The position numbers and the translations under genes were made by a program. 64,000 nt of DNA from Bacteroidales bacterium (GTDB lineage Bacteria; Bacteroidota; Bacteroidia; Bacteroidales; Lentimicrobiaceae), in assembly GCA_016705005.1 (NCBI GenBank), contig JADIZB010000008.1:124001-188000 (forward strand). The letters run 5' to 3'. Below, piece by piece: positions 35,964 through 44,195 of the stretch; position 1 is the first letter of the stretch; the number at the start of each line of letters is the position of its first letter. Below the pieces are notes generated by a model. The model did no database searches and was not told the DNA's origin. It saw only the letters and a list, made by a program, of their open reading frames with translations.

Positions 35964-36455
35964 TCATATCATTTTTGGAAATATGGTGAACTCTGTCTTG
36001 AATCTGGCAAAAGGCAATTCCTCCCATTTGTCTGTTTCAAAACTAATGGCTACAACCCCGGAAGTTGGCAGATAATCAATTTTTTCCTCAAGAAAAGTAT
36101 TGGCAAAATTGGTCACCGACGGGTTGTGGCCAACCAGCATTACATCACTTACTGCGGATGGAAGGTCATAAAACTGGTCCATCAGACTGTCGGGATCTGC
36201 CATATAAACTGCTTTCTCGACTCTTATGTTCTCATCATCTACATTAAAAGCATGAGCAATGATGCGTGCAGTCTCCATTGCCCTTGTCGCATGGCTGGTG
36301 ATGATTAGCTCAATTTTTCTATTATTCGTTTGCAAGTAGTTAATTATCAGACGAGTACGTTTTAGCCCTTTTTCGAGTAGGGGTCGGTCGAGGTCGTTCA
36401 GTTCGGCATGTTTCCAGGATGATTTGGCATGCCGCATCAGGTAAAGGGTTTTCAT
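35964..36455 (-). CDS. SixA-type phosphohistidine phosphatase (histidine phosphatase superfamily)
   Basis: The 163-residue protein has the RHG-type signature near its start (LYLMRHAKSSW), a second arginine in SHATRAMETARI, and the second histidine in VGHNPSVTNF, in the short SixA layout. SixA removes phosphate from histidine in phosphotransfer proteins. The gene precedes ppk1 by 74 bases on the same strand. Since PPK1 works through a phosphohistidine intermediate, a link is tempting but is only an inference. A full TAATTTTG promoter element lies 37 bases upstream of the start. Confidence 0.88.
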   Translation of the reverse strand: MKTLYLMRHAKSSWKHAELNDLDRPLLEKGLKRTRLIINYLQTNNRKIELIITSHATRAMETARIIAHAFNVDDENIRVEKAVYMADPDSLMDQFYDLPSAVSDVMLVGHNPSVTNFANTFLEEKIDYLPTSGVVAISFETDKWEELPFARFKTEFTIFPKMI

Positions 36456-36491
36456 ATCAGGTAGTTTTTCCCTCTTTTGGCTTTTTCATCT

Positions 36492-36499
36492 CAAAATTA
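36492..36499 (-). promoter_or_regulatory. -7 promoter element of the sixA-ppk1 pair
   Basis: TAATTTTG on the minus strand matches the consensus fully and predicts a leader of about 33 bases. Confidence 0.55.
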
Positions 36500-36664
36500 T
36501 CGCTATTCAGGGAGAATAAGTCAATAGAACAGATGAATTAACAATTTAATAATATTAAATGATTGAAAAATTTGTATTTGAGCATAGAACAACATCTTCA
36601 TGAACGAAATAGCAGGAATAATTTCACGATATTTGTCAGCTAATAATCAAATAGAAACAGCGAA

Positions 36665-37060
36665 ATGAACAAATCGAAATCAATTTTTATCCTGGCTGTT
36701 CTGTTGTTTGCTTCTGGTTTTGCTAAGGCACAGGAAAAAGCAGAATGGAAACAAATGATAGAGTTCCACAGGGTGATGAGCCAGACTTTTCACCCGCTTG
36801 AAGAAGGAAATTACCAACCGATCCGTGAACGTAGCGGTGAGATGTTGGATAAGGCGATTGCCTGGAAAGTTTCAATAATACCTGCTGAATTTTCAAATGT
36901 TAAGGGTATTAAGAAGAATCTGAAACAGCTTGTAAAGAAGAGCGCATCCCTGGATAAGAGAATTAAAGCCAGTTGTCCGGATGAAGAGATCAAAACAGGT
37001 CTCACTGAACTACATGACATTTTCCACAACATTATCGGGATGTGCTCCGATGAACACTAG
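36665..37060 (+). CDS. Small secreted helical protein of unknown function
   Basis: The 131-residue product starts with a signal peptide (MNKSKSIFILAVLLFASGFAKAQE). The mature part of about 108 residues is predicted to be mostly helical and contains conserved-looking His and Cys residues (EFHRVMSQTFHPLEEGN, SCPDEE, LHDIFHNIIGMCSDEH), somewhat like a four-helix bundle. I do not recognise the family. No CxxCH motif is present, so it is not a c-type cytochrome. It is probably periplasmic and monocistronic. Confidence 0.7.
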   Translation: MNKSKSIFILAVLLFASGFAKAQEKAEWKQMIEFHRVMSQTFHPLEEGNYQPIRERSGEMLDKAIAWKVSIIPAEFSNVKGIKKNLKQLVKKSASLDKRIKASCPDEEIKTGLTELHDIFHNIIGMCSDEH

Positions 37061-37210
37061 ACGTATTCAGTCTGCTTAAGGATGGCAGACCAATGGCTGG
37101 TTTGCCGTTTGTATGCCTGTCAGCAATTTAAAAGTTCCGGTCCTGTTTTATGGATTGGAACTTATTTATTTTCGGGTCTTGCACCTTTCAGGCTCCATAA
37201 TATATTTCCT

Positions 37211-37218
37211 TAACTTTG
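37211..37218 (+). promoter_or_regulatory. -7 promoter element, likely the original xseA promoter now driving DUF559
   Basis: TAACTTTG matches TAnnTTTG fully, with a TTT near 37186-37188 as possible -33 box. The predicted start near 37222 gives a 36-base leader to the ATG at 37258, the first copy of the xseA start. Confidence 0.6.
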
Positions 37219-37255
37219 ATCTGTTTTTCAGTTCAGCCATCCATCTTGTAGATTC

Positions 37256-37324
37256 ATATGCATACCGATTCTTCAGATACTCCTCAACGGCAGGTTTTCT
37301 CGCTTTCCGAGATCACCGGGAGCA
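37256..37324 (+). repeat. 69-bp direct repeat, copy 1 (duplicated xseA 5' end)
   Basis: Identical base for base to 38325-38393. It includes the start codon and first 22 codons of xseA and here forms the 5' end of the DUF559 gene. The identity ends abruptly on both sides. Confidence 0.95.
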
Positions 37325-37860
37325 AGACCAAAACATCTTCCGGAGAGAGCTCGCCTTCAGAGAAAGAGCCAGGGAAGAAGGTAAAAAGTAATCCAGTTGT
37401 GACATCTCGTTCTCAAAATAGGAATTTCAAACCAGGTTATGTAACTGCCAATGAATGGAGTTATCCTTTCATCAAAGATAAAAGGGATGCTTTAATGAAT
37501 AATCCGACTGAATCTGAAAAGATAATGTGGGAGCTTTTAAGGAATAAGAAGACCGGGCATAAAATCAGGCGGCAGCATATAATTGATAATTTTATTACAG
37601 ATTTTGTCTGTATCCTTAAAAGGGTTGTTATTGAAATTGATGGTAAAATCCATTTGAAGCAGCACGAATATGACGAATTACGCACTCGTCATCTGAATGA
37701 TCTTGGTTTTGAAGTTATCCGGTTTACCAATGAAGAGGTCCTTTCAAATCCGGCATTGGTAGCTGAAAAGATAAAACAATACCTTGACAAAACCCCGGAT
37801 CATATCTTTGATAACGCAACCCAAATTCATCCCGAATCAGAAAACGAAATCCCATTTTAA
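37258..37860 (+). CDS. DUF559 (Vsr-like) endonuclease fused to the XseA N-terminus
   Basis: The 200-residue product has three parts. Residues 1-22 are identical to the N-terminus of exonuclease VII large subunit (MHTDSSDTPQRQ through SEITGS). Residues 23-70 are a Lys/Ser/Glu-rich linker. Residues about 73-185 form a DUF559 domain of the PD-(D/E)xK/Vsr-like group, with NPTESEKIMWELLRNKK, KIRRQHIIDNFITDFVC, VVIEIDGKIH and GFEVIRFTNEEVL. The Asp in TDFVC and Glu in VIEIDGK fit the nuclease core. No good in-frame start exists just before the domain (the next Met is residue 80), so translation seems to depend on the captured xseA start. Two repeats and then the complete xseA gene follow. DNA cleavage is expected from the family but unproved here. 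Confidence 0.85.
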   Translation: MHTDSSDTPQRQVFSLSEITGSKTKTSSGESSPSEKEPGKKVKSNPVVTSRSQNRNFKPGYVTANEWSYPFIKDKRDALMNNPTESEKIMWELLRNKKTGHKIRRQHIIDNFITDFVCILKRVVIEIDGKIHLKQHEYDELRTRHLNDLGFEVIRFTNEEVLSNPALVAEKIKQYLDKTPDHIFDNATQIHPESENEIPF

Positions 37861-37865
37861 GATTC

Positions 37866-38017
37866 TGCGACAAGCCCCGGAGTAAAGACCTCCCCAACCC
37901 CTCCAAAGAGGGCCTGACAAATTGGGTTAATAACCATTGAGAGCTCTGATTTACTGAAGGATATACGTCCTTTCTCCCCTCCTCTGGAGGGGCCGGGGGA
38001 GTTTGCAAGCCGGATTT
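37866..38017 (+). repeat. DUF559-associated inverted-repeat element, copy A
   Basis: Begins just after the DUF559 stop with TGCGACAAGCCCCGGAGT. The left arm (CCTCCCCAACCCCTCC) and right arm (GGAGGGGCCGGGGGAG) are imperfect inverted complements, and the right half is nearly identical to copy B (two differences in about 64 bases). The 466-base region 37861-38326 holds only these repeats and the xseA promoter. Confidence 0.8.
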
Positions 38018-38054
38018 CAGTAAATAGTTAATTTAAGGAAACAGAATATTAAAT

Positions 38055-38213
38055 TGCGACAAGCCCCGGAGTCGGGACCTCCCAAACCCCTCCATGGGAG
38101 GGGCCAACAAATAGGGTTATTGATCATCCAAATGGGAATTCTTATTATCTGAAGGATATACGTCCTTTCTCCCCTCCTCTGGAGGGGCCGGGGGAGGTTG
38201 CAAGCTGGATTTT
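38055..38213 (+). repeat. DUF559-associated inverted-repeat element, copy B
   Basis: Direct second copy of the element, with the same TGCGACAAGCCCCGGAGT start, the CCTCTGGAGGGGCCGGGG right arm and the sequence GGATATACGTCC in the middle. The interior is diverged from copy A. Confidence 0.8.
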
Positions 38214-38277
38214 AACCCGAATACCTCAAAGAAAAAGAAGTTGAATAAGCAAACACTTCCCTCGTCGTTTAATTCAT

Positions 38278-38285
38278 TAATTTTG
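38278..38285 (+). promoter_or_regulatory. Present-day -7 promoter element of xseA
   Basis: TAATTTTG matches the consensus fully and predicts a start near 38289, 38 bases before the second copy of the xseA ATG. It lies outside the duplicated 69 bp, so it differs from the promoter in front of copy 1. Confidence 0.5.
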
Positions 38286-38324
38286 ATTAGAAAATTCAAC
38301 TAATATTTATAATAGAGCCGGGCA

Positions 38325-38393
38325 ATATGCATACCGATTCTTCAGATACTCCTCAACGGCAGGTTTTCTCGCTTTCCGAGATCACCGGGAGCA
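38325..38393 (+). repeat. 69-bp direct repeat, copy 2 (native xseA 5' end)
   Basis: Identical to 37256-37324. Here it is continuous with the rest of xseA, so this is the functional gene start. The two copies start 1069 bases apart. Confidence 0.95.
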
Positions 38394-39730
38394 TCGAACG
38401 TATGTTCAGTAAATACTATGCATCACCATACTGGATACGAGCTGAAATTTCCAAACTCAACTATTATCCTGCCTCCGGCCATTGTTTTCCCGACCTTGTT
38501 GAAAAGCAGGATGGAAAAGTTAAATCTCAGGTTCGCAGCATCATCTGGCGCGATGATCTCTTCAGGATATCCCGGAAATTTGAGGAAGTTACCCGCGAAC
38601 CGCTGAGCGAAGGGATTGCCATCATGTTTCAGGCTTACGTTAAGTTTACTTCTGAATACGGTTTGTCGCTGCATATCATCGATATAGAGCCGCTTTATAC
38701 GTTGGGTGAAATGGCCCGCGATAAACTATTCACCATAGACCGGCTGAAGAAGGAAGGCATCTTCATGCAAAACAAGCAGGTGCCATTGCCAATGCTGCTA
38801 AAAAGCGTGGCGATTATCTCGGCTGAAACAAGCAAAGGTTACAGCGATCTGATGGTTACCCTCCGTGAGAATCCGGCAGGTTACAGGTTTATTACTCAGC
38901 TGTTCCCTGCCCTTCTTCAGGGAGATGGAGCGGTGGAATCCATCCGTAAACAGCTGAAGCGTATAAAAGAAATTTCAGGTCAGTTTGATGCCGTATTGAT
39001 CGTCAGGGGTGGGGGCGACGAGGTTGGACTGGCATGTTACGACCATTTCGACCTGGCAGGTGAAGTTGCCCTGTTTCCATTGCCTGTCATTACCGGAATC
39101 GGGCATTCAACAAATGAGACGGTTGTTGAAATGGTTGCCTGCATCAATAAAATAACCCCGACCGATGTAGCTCACTTTATGATCGCAGGTTTCCGAAGTT
39201 TTGATGACAGGATTACTGCTGCCGGCCGGGCTCTGGAAGAAGCAGCGATCTACAGCACCGGGGCTGCCATTCAGAATTTTAATGAACTTACACTGGCATT
39301 CCAACAAGCTGCTGTCTCTTTTGTTAATAACAAGGAAGAATCAATCGGGCTGATGGCGCTTGGTATCAGGGAGTCGGTGAATGCAGCTGTTTTTAACCAC
39401 AGGATTGCCCTCAGCAGGTATGAAACATCGCTCATGGTTCAGCCTTCTCAGTTGCTTGGTGCGGGCAGGTCATTCCTGGACAACCGGTTGAAAATGCTGG
39501 CGTTTCATTACCTTCACCTGATGAAAGATCACACGGGTCTGGTTGAAAACATGGAAAGAAGTGTTCAGCTGCTGGATCCTGTAAATGTATTGAAGCGGGG
39601 TTTTACCATCACACGATGTAGAGGAAAAACCATCAAACCAGGATCCTTGCCCGCACCGGGAGCCTCCATCGAAACCGAAACCTTAAGTGAAATCATCAGC
39701 AGCACTGTTGCCGAAACCAGAACAAAATGA
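38327..39730 (+). CDS. xseA: Exodeoxyribonuclease VII large subunit
   Basis: The 467-residue protein has the N-terminal OB-fold domain (VFSLSEITGSIERMF, WIRAEISKLNYYPASGHCFPDL) and the catalytic domain (GYSDLMVTL, LFPALLQGDGAVESI, DAVLIVRGGGDEVGLACYDHFDLA, ITGIGHSTNETVVEMVA). A coiled-coil C-terminus that holds the small subunits follows, ending with LDPVNVLKRGFTITR. With XseB it degrades single-stranded DNA to oligonucleotides in repair. The gene appears intact; its first 69 bases exist a second time upstream, fused to the DUF559 gene. It overlaps xseB by four bases (ATGA). Confidence 0.96.
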   Translation: MHTDSSDTPQRQVFSLSEITGSIERMFSKYYASPYWIRAEISKLNYYPASGHCFPDLVEKQDGKVKSQVRSIIWRDDLFRISRKFEEVTREPLSEGIAIMFQAYVKFTSEYGLSLHIIDIEPLYTLGEMARDKLFTIDRLKKEGIFMQNKQVPLPMLLKSVAIISAETSKGYSDLMVTLRENPAGYRFITQLFPALLQGDGAVESIRKQLKRIKEISGQFDAVLIVRGGGDEVGLACYDHFDLAGEVALFPLPVITGIGHSTNETVVEMVACINKITPTDVAHFMIAGFRSFDDRITAAGRALEEAAIYSTGAAIQNFNELTLAFQQAAVSFVNNKEESIGLMALGIRESVNAAVFNHRIALSRYETSLMVQPSQLLGAGRSFLDNRLKMLAFHYLHLMKDHTGLVENMERSVQLLDPVNVLKRGFTITRCRGKTIKPGSLPAPGASIETETLSEIISSTVAETRTK

Positions 39731-39942
39731 GTAAAACAATCACATATACAGAAGCGATCGTGGAGCTTGAAACCATCGTTTCCGATATTGAGAATGCCTC
39801 CATAGGCGTTGACGAATTGTCAGAGAAAGTGAAACGGGCAGCTGAACTGATAAAGTTCTGCAGAAGCAAACTTACATCAACGGAGAAGGAGGTAAATTCT
39901 ATTCTGAAAGGCCTGGGAAATGATGTTAAAGAAACTGAATAA
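39727..39942 (+). CDS. xseB: Exodeoxyribonuclease VII small subunit
   Basis: The 71-residue protein matches XseB in length and pattern: TYTEAIVELETIVSDIENASIGVDEL, then VKRAAELIKFCRSKLTSTEKEV. It forms helical hairpins on the XseA coiled coil. Its ATG overlaps the xseA stop, so the two are translationally coupled. Confidence 0.95.
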   Translation: MSKTITYTEAIVELETIVSDIENASIGVDELSEKVKRAAELIKFCRSKLTSTEKEVNSILKGLGNDVKETE

Positions 39943-39996
39943 AGTAATTTTTGTTTGTTTATTCATTCCCACCGGCGCTTCGACCGGGGCTTTTAA

Positions 39997-40004
39997 TATT
40001 TTTG
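39997..40004 (+). promoter_or_regulatory. -7 promoter element of the antiporter gene
   Basis: TATTTTTG matches TAnnTTTG and predicts a leader of about 26 bases to the ATG at 40034. Confidence 0.5.
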
Positions 40005-40033
40005 TTCTCTGTAAATTATTGTAAACAGCATTT

Positions 40034-42165
40034 ATGCAAAAACCCCGCTACAACAATTCATTGTTAAACCTTGCTGTAATTGCAGTAGTGGCTGTATTGT
40101 TGTGGCTGATTTTTGATGCCGGGAAGATTTTTAATACCGGTAAAATGCAGTTTGCTGCAACCGGGACTTCTTCTTCTTTCGATTTTTCACATTTAATCAA
40201 TCTTCATCATCCCCTTTCTATACTTATCCTCCAAATTCTGGTTATTATACTGACCTCCAGAATTCTGGGCTGGTTGATGTCGCTGATAAATCAACCAACT
40301 GTCATTGGTGAGATTATGGCTGGCATCATGCTGGGCCCTTCACTGCTCGGGCTGTACTTTCCTGAAGCAACTACGTTTCTGTTCCCGGTTGAATCTCTTG
40401 GAAATCTTCAGTTTCTCAGTCAGATCGGTTTGATTCTCTTTATGTTTATCATCGGGATGGAACTGGATATCGGTGTACTCAGGCAAAGGGCCGGAGCAGC
40501 TGTTTTTATAAGCAATACAAGTATCGTAGTTCCTTTTGTCATGGGTGCCGGTCTTGCCTATTTCCTCTACGAATCCTTCGCTCCTGAAGGTGCCGGATTT
40601 GTAGCTTTTGCCCTTTTTATGGGAATAGCAATGAGTATTACCGCCTTTCCGGTACTGGCAAGGATAGTGCAGGAACGTGGCATGACCAGGACCCCGCTTG
40701 GGATGACCGCCATTACCTGTGCAGCCATAAACGATATTACAGCCTGGGGAATTCTTGCACTGGTGGTAGCCATCGCCAATGCAAGTGCCGTGAGTGGAGC
40801 CATACTGACCATTCTGCTTTCGTTCTTATATGTTGCAGGGATGCTGTTTATCATACGCCCGTTATTGAATAAAGTCGCTCACAAATACACTGTCAGGGAA
40901 ACGATCAGCAAATCGGTGGTGGCCATTGTACTCAGCACCATGCTAATCTCCGCCTGGGTAACAGAAGTGATCGGCATACATGCATTGTTTGGTGCCTTTA
41001 TGGCCGGGGTAATCATACCCGATAACGTCAGGTTCAAGCAGATCATGGCTGAGAAGATCGAAGATGTCAGCCTTGTGCTTTTGTTGCCGTTATTCTTCGT
41101 TTATACGGGACTCAGAACCCAGATCGGATTACTGAACGATCCCGGGCTCTGGCTTACCGGCTTGCTGGTGGTTGCAGTAGCGGTGATCGGAAAATTTGCA
41201 GGCAGTTCACTCGCGGCAAGATTTACCGGCCAATCCTGGAAAGACAGTCTGATGATCGGTGCCCTGATGAATACACGGGGTCTGATCGAGTTAATCGCGC
41301 TGAACATCGGCTATGATATTGGTGTTCTTTCACCCGAAATCTTTACCATTCTGGTGTTGATGGCACTGATCACAACATTCATGACCGGTCCCTCCATGGC
41401 TTTGATCGGATATTTGTTCAAAGTCCGCGATGCTGCCGTGTCAATCGTAAAAGCCTATAACGTACTGATCTCTTTTGGCCCGCCGGAAGCCGGGGGAAGA
41501 TTGCTGAACCTTGTAAGCCAGCTTTTCGGTAATCAGCTGAAAAATACAAGGTTACTGCATTGCATCTTACTCCGAATACTGAAATATCCATTAAAAATGC
41601 CCGTTTGTTTGAAGAACAGGCTTTTGGGAAGGTAAAAGAAGTAGCATCAGGACTTGGGATTGATGTAAAAACACATTATCGTACCACCGATGCTGTGAGT
41701 CAGGAAATTGCGAAAACCGCCAACCGGGGTAAATATGATCTGCTGGTAGTCGGCAGTTCCAGGCCACTGATGGGAACCGATGAAACCGGAGGCAAAGCAA
41801 GGTACTTCTTCGACAAGGTAAAATGTGATGTTGGCCTGGTGATCGACCGGGGTTTCACCAGACTTCAGAAAGTGCTGGTGATTCTGGAAAACGCCGGAGA
41901 CCAGTACCTGACTGATTTTACTGCCGGACTCGACGGGCAAAGCAGGATAGAAGTGATGTGTCTGCTACCTCCCTCCGTGAGCATCCATCAGCAGGAGAAC
42001 AGGGAACAGCCCGTTCAGGAAATGCCAGGGGCAATTCAGAATTTCGATGAATATGATCTGATTGTCTCATCCCTGGAATGCTATAAGGAACAACGACAGT
42101 GCCAGGCTGCCTGGATCGACAGCAAGGCCTCTGTTTTGCTGATCAGTCAATACGAGAAAAGATAG
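40034..42165 (+). pseudogene. CPA2 cation/proton antiporter with USP domain, split by a one-base frameshift
   Basis: Frame 1 (40034-41635) encodes an Na+/H+ exchanger domain of the CPA2 family with about 12 membrane helices (NQPTVIGEIMAGIMLGPSLLG, GMELDIGVLR, HALFGAFMAGVIIPD, NTRGLIELIALNIGYDIGVL). It then enters a universal-stress-protein-like domain (YNVLISFGPPEAGGRLLNLVSQL) and turns to nonsense after NQLKNTR. Frame 2 continues the same domain without loss (VTALHLTPNTEI, KYDLLVVGSSRPL, CDVGLVIDRGF, KVLVILENAG) to 42165. Inserting one G in the AAGG at 41548-41551 would join them as NTR-VTALHL. The break may be a sequencing or assembly error or a real recent mutation; the membrane part alone might still be made. 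Together they equal a usual antiporter-USP fusion of about 710 residues. Confidence 0.85.
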
Positions 42166-42181
42166 TTTTCGGGTGATTTAC

Positions 42182-43114
42182 CTATGTCTGTCTGTTGGTT
42201 TCTGAACAATAACCAACGGCAATCCGCGCCCCAAGCTCAGCGTTGTTCTTTACCAGGGCTATATTGGCATTCAGGCTCTCGCCACCGGTTTTTTCAGCTA
42301 TGGTTTTGAGCAGGAAAGGGGTGATTCTCTTACCGGTTATGTTTTGCCTGGCGGCTTCATTCAGGGCTTCACAGATAAATCCTTCCATCTTTTCATAAGG
42401 GACCTCCATCGATACCGGAACCGGATTTGCAATCAGTACTGAGCCATTCAGCCCAAGGTCCCATTTTGCCTTCAGCATTGCTGCGATGGAAGATGGGTCA
42501 TCGAGTTGAAGCGGTGATTTATATCCGCTGCAGCGTGAATAAAATGCCGGGAAATCAGGCTGCCCGTAAGTAACTACCGGAACTCCCCCGGTTTCAAGAT
42601 ACTCAAGGGTCAGTCCAATATCAAGGATCGATTTTACACCTGCTGAGACAACGGCGACACTTGTTTGGGCCATCTCAGACAAATCTGCAGATATGTCCAT
42701 GCTCGTTTCAGCCCCACGATGAACTCCCCCGATGCCCCCGGTGACAAATATCCTGATGCCTGCCATAGCTGCAATGCGCATGGTTGAAGCAACAGTGGTG
42801 GCCCCTTTAAGCTTGTTACTGATAACATAAGGCAGATCACGGATGCTTACCTTCCACACATCGGTTGAATTTCCCAGTATTTCAAGCTGTGCAGGATTCA
42901 GCCCGACACAGAGTCTTCCGTCGAGAATAGCGATGGTAGCGGGAATGGCCCCGTTTTTTCTGACAATCTCTTCCACTTCGAGTGCGGTCTGGATGTTCAG
43001 CGGGTAGGGCATGCCATGGGCAATGATGGTTGATTCAAGGGCAACCACTGGTTCTCCTGCAACCAGTGCTTCACTGATCTCAGGAAGGATATTGAGGTAA
43101 TCAGATGGATTCAT
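42182..43114 (-). CDS. psuG: Pseudouridine-5'-phosphate glycosidase
   Basis: The 310-residue protein carries the family motifs ALESTIIAHGMPYP near the start, the AILDGRLCVGL and KGATTVASTM segments, FVTGGIGGVHRGAE, and SLNANIALVKNNAELGARIA near the end. It cleaves the C-C glycosidic bond of pseudouridine 5'-phosphate to uracil and ribose 5-phosphate, with lysine chemistry and Mn2+. Length matches the family (about 305-310). Its start overlaps the end of the upstream kinase gene by 14 bases, so the two form a translationally coupled pseudouridine-degradation pair. Confidence 0.95.
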   Translation of the reverse strand: MNPSDYLNILPEISEALVAGEPVVALESTIIAHGMPYPLNIQTALEVEEIVRKNGAIPATIAILDGRLCVGLNPAQLEILGNSTDVWKVSIRDLPYVISNKLKGATTVASTMRIAAMAGIRIFVTGGIGGVHRGAETSMDISADLSEMAQTSVAVVSAGVKSILDIGLTLEYLETGGVPVVTYGQPDFPAFYSRCSGYKSPLQLDDPSSIAAMLKAKWDLGLNGSVLIANPVPVSMEVPYEKMEGFICEALNEAARQNITGKRITPFLLKTIAEKTGGESLNANIALVKNNAELGARIAVGYCSETNRQT

Positions 43115-44045
43115 ATTGTTTCGTTAGTTTTCTATAGGAAATTTCCAGCTGATTCATTGTCAGCCCGGGGTAAACCGCTCCTTTAACCTGCAATATTATG
43201 GATGCCATGGCATGTCCGTAAACCAGGCAATCTTCGATGCTGCGTCCATTCAGCCAGGCATGTATCCAGCCAGCAAGTGCGGCATCTCCGGCACCTGTGG
43301 TATCTGTAACATCTGCTTCTGGAGCCGGAAGACTGTAGTGAAAACCCCTGGAATAAACACCGGAGCCTTCTTTGCCTGCTCTTTTCCATACATATTGAAC
43401 ACCCCGTTCAAGAACCTGGTTAATCAGAATTTCCGGCTCTGTGTTTCTGATTGACCCTGTGATGGCAAGCATCTCATCCTGATTGGGTGTTACCAGCATT
43501 ACACCACTGATATCAGCATTCAGGAGCCTTGCTGCTTTTGGCACCGAGACCGGTTCAACAACACAGGGAACTTTCTCTTCGCGGCAAAACTGAAGCAACC
43601 AGTTAAGGCAGGTTTTACTTAGGTTGGTATCCAGCAGAAGGAGGGAGGCCGATCTGATCAGAGCGGCTTTCTGCTGCAGAAATTCAGTGGTGATCATGTT
43701 TTCGAAACTGCAAGAGACAGCTCCCGCAAACAAATCACCTTCAGGAGTAAGCATAGCGACAAAGCGGCCTGTTTCGTTATCATTCACAAAGGCGTGTGAA
43801 AGCCCGATCCCGGCTTCTGAACATTGTTCCATCAGCCATAAGCCACCCGGGTCAGTGCCGAAATGGGTAATCAATTCAACATTATTCCCCAGCAATGCCA
43901 GGTGGTTGGCGATGTTACGGGCTACGCCGCCAGGTGAACGGTAGTAAGTGGCTATGTTGGAAGTCCCTGCCACAGGCTGACTATGACAGATATAGCTTTC
44001 ATCAATCAGGGATGCTCCTATGCAGACGACCGGACCTTTTTTCAC
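43101..44045 (-). CDS. psuK: Pseudouridine kinase (PfkB family)
   Basis: The 314-residue protein is a ribokinase/PfkB-family sugar kinase. It has VCIGASLIDESYICHSQP at the start, the first PfkB signature GGVARNIANHLALLG, and the second signature VTDTTGAGDAALAGW with the catalytic Asp. Pairing with psuG strongly suggests the substrate is pseudouridine, phosphorylated on the 5' oxygen. The gene overlaps psuG by 14 bases. A TACTTTTA element at 44058-44051 (minus strand) would start the message about two bases before the ATG, again nearly leaderless. Confidence 0.9.
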   Translation of the reverse strand: MKKGPVVCIGASLIDESYICHSQPVAGTSNIATYYRSPGGVARNIANHLALLGNNVELITHFGTDPGGLWLMEQCSEAGIGLSHAFVNDNETGRFVAMLTPEGDLFAGAVSCSFENMITTEFLQQKAALIRSASLLLLDTNLSKTCLNWLLQFCREEKVPCVVEPVSVPKAARLLNADISGVMLVTPNQDEMLAITGSIRNTEPEILINQVLERGVQYVWKRAGKEGSGVYSRGFHYSLPAPEADVTDTTGAGDAALAGWIHAWLNGRSIEDCLVYGHAMASIILQVKGAVYPGLTMNQLEISYRKLTKQYESI

Positions 44046-44195
44046 GGAGTTAAAAGTATGGATTTTTCCTCATTTCTGATTTCTTCCTTTTGTTTCTGAT
44101 CTTCCCGGTATTTCAGTTCTTTTTTTGAATTTCAGATTACAATTCAATGCATACAGGATAAATAAATGTCTTACTGTGTATACTTATTTCAGAAC

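Noticed and set aside
37113..37391. A 92-codon frame overlapping the xseA promoter and the start of the DUF559 gene
   Set aside because: It covers the promoter and the 69-bp repeat in a different frame from xseA; not protein-like beyond chance.
37724..38299. Minus-strand frames with PPAPPEEGRKDVYPS over the repeats downstream of DUF559
   Set aside because: They are translations of the two repeat copies; the similarity comes from the repeats and no start signal or domain is present.
39955..40000. Possible terminator hairpin after xseB (CCGG...CCGG)
   Set aside because: Only four to five base pairs can form; too weak to call.
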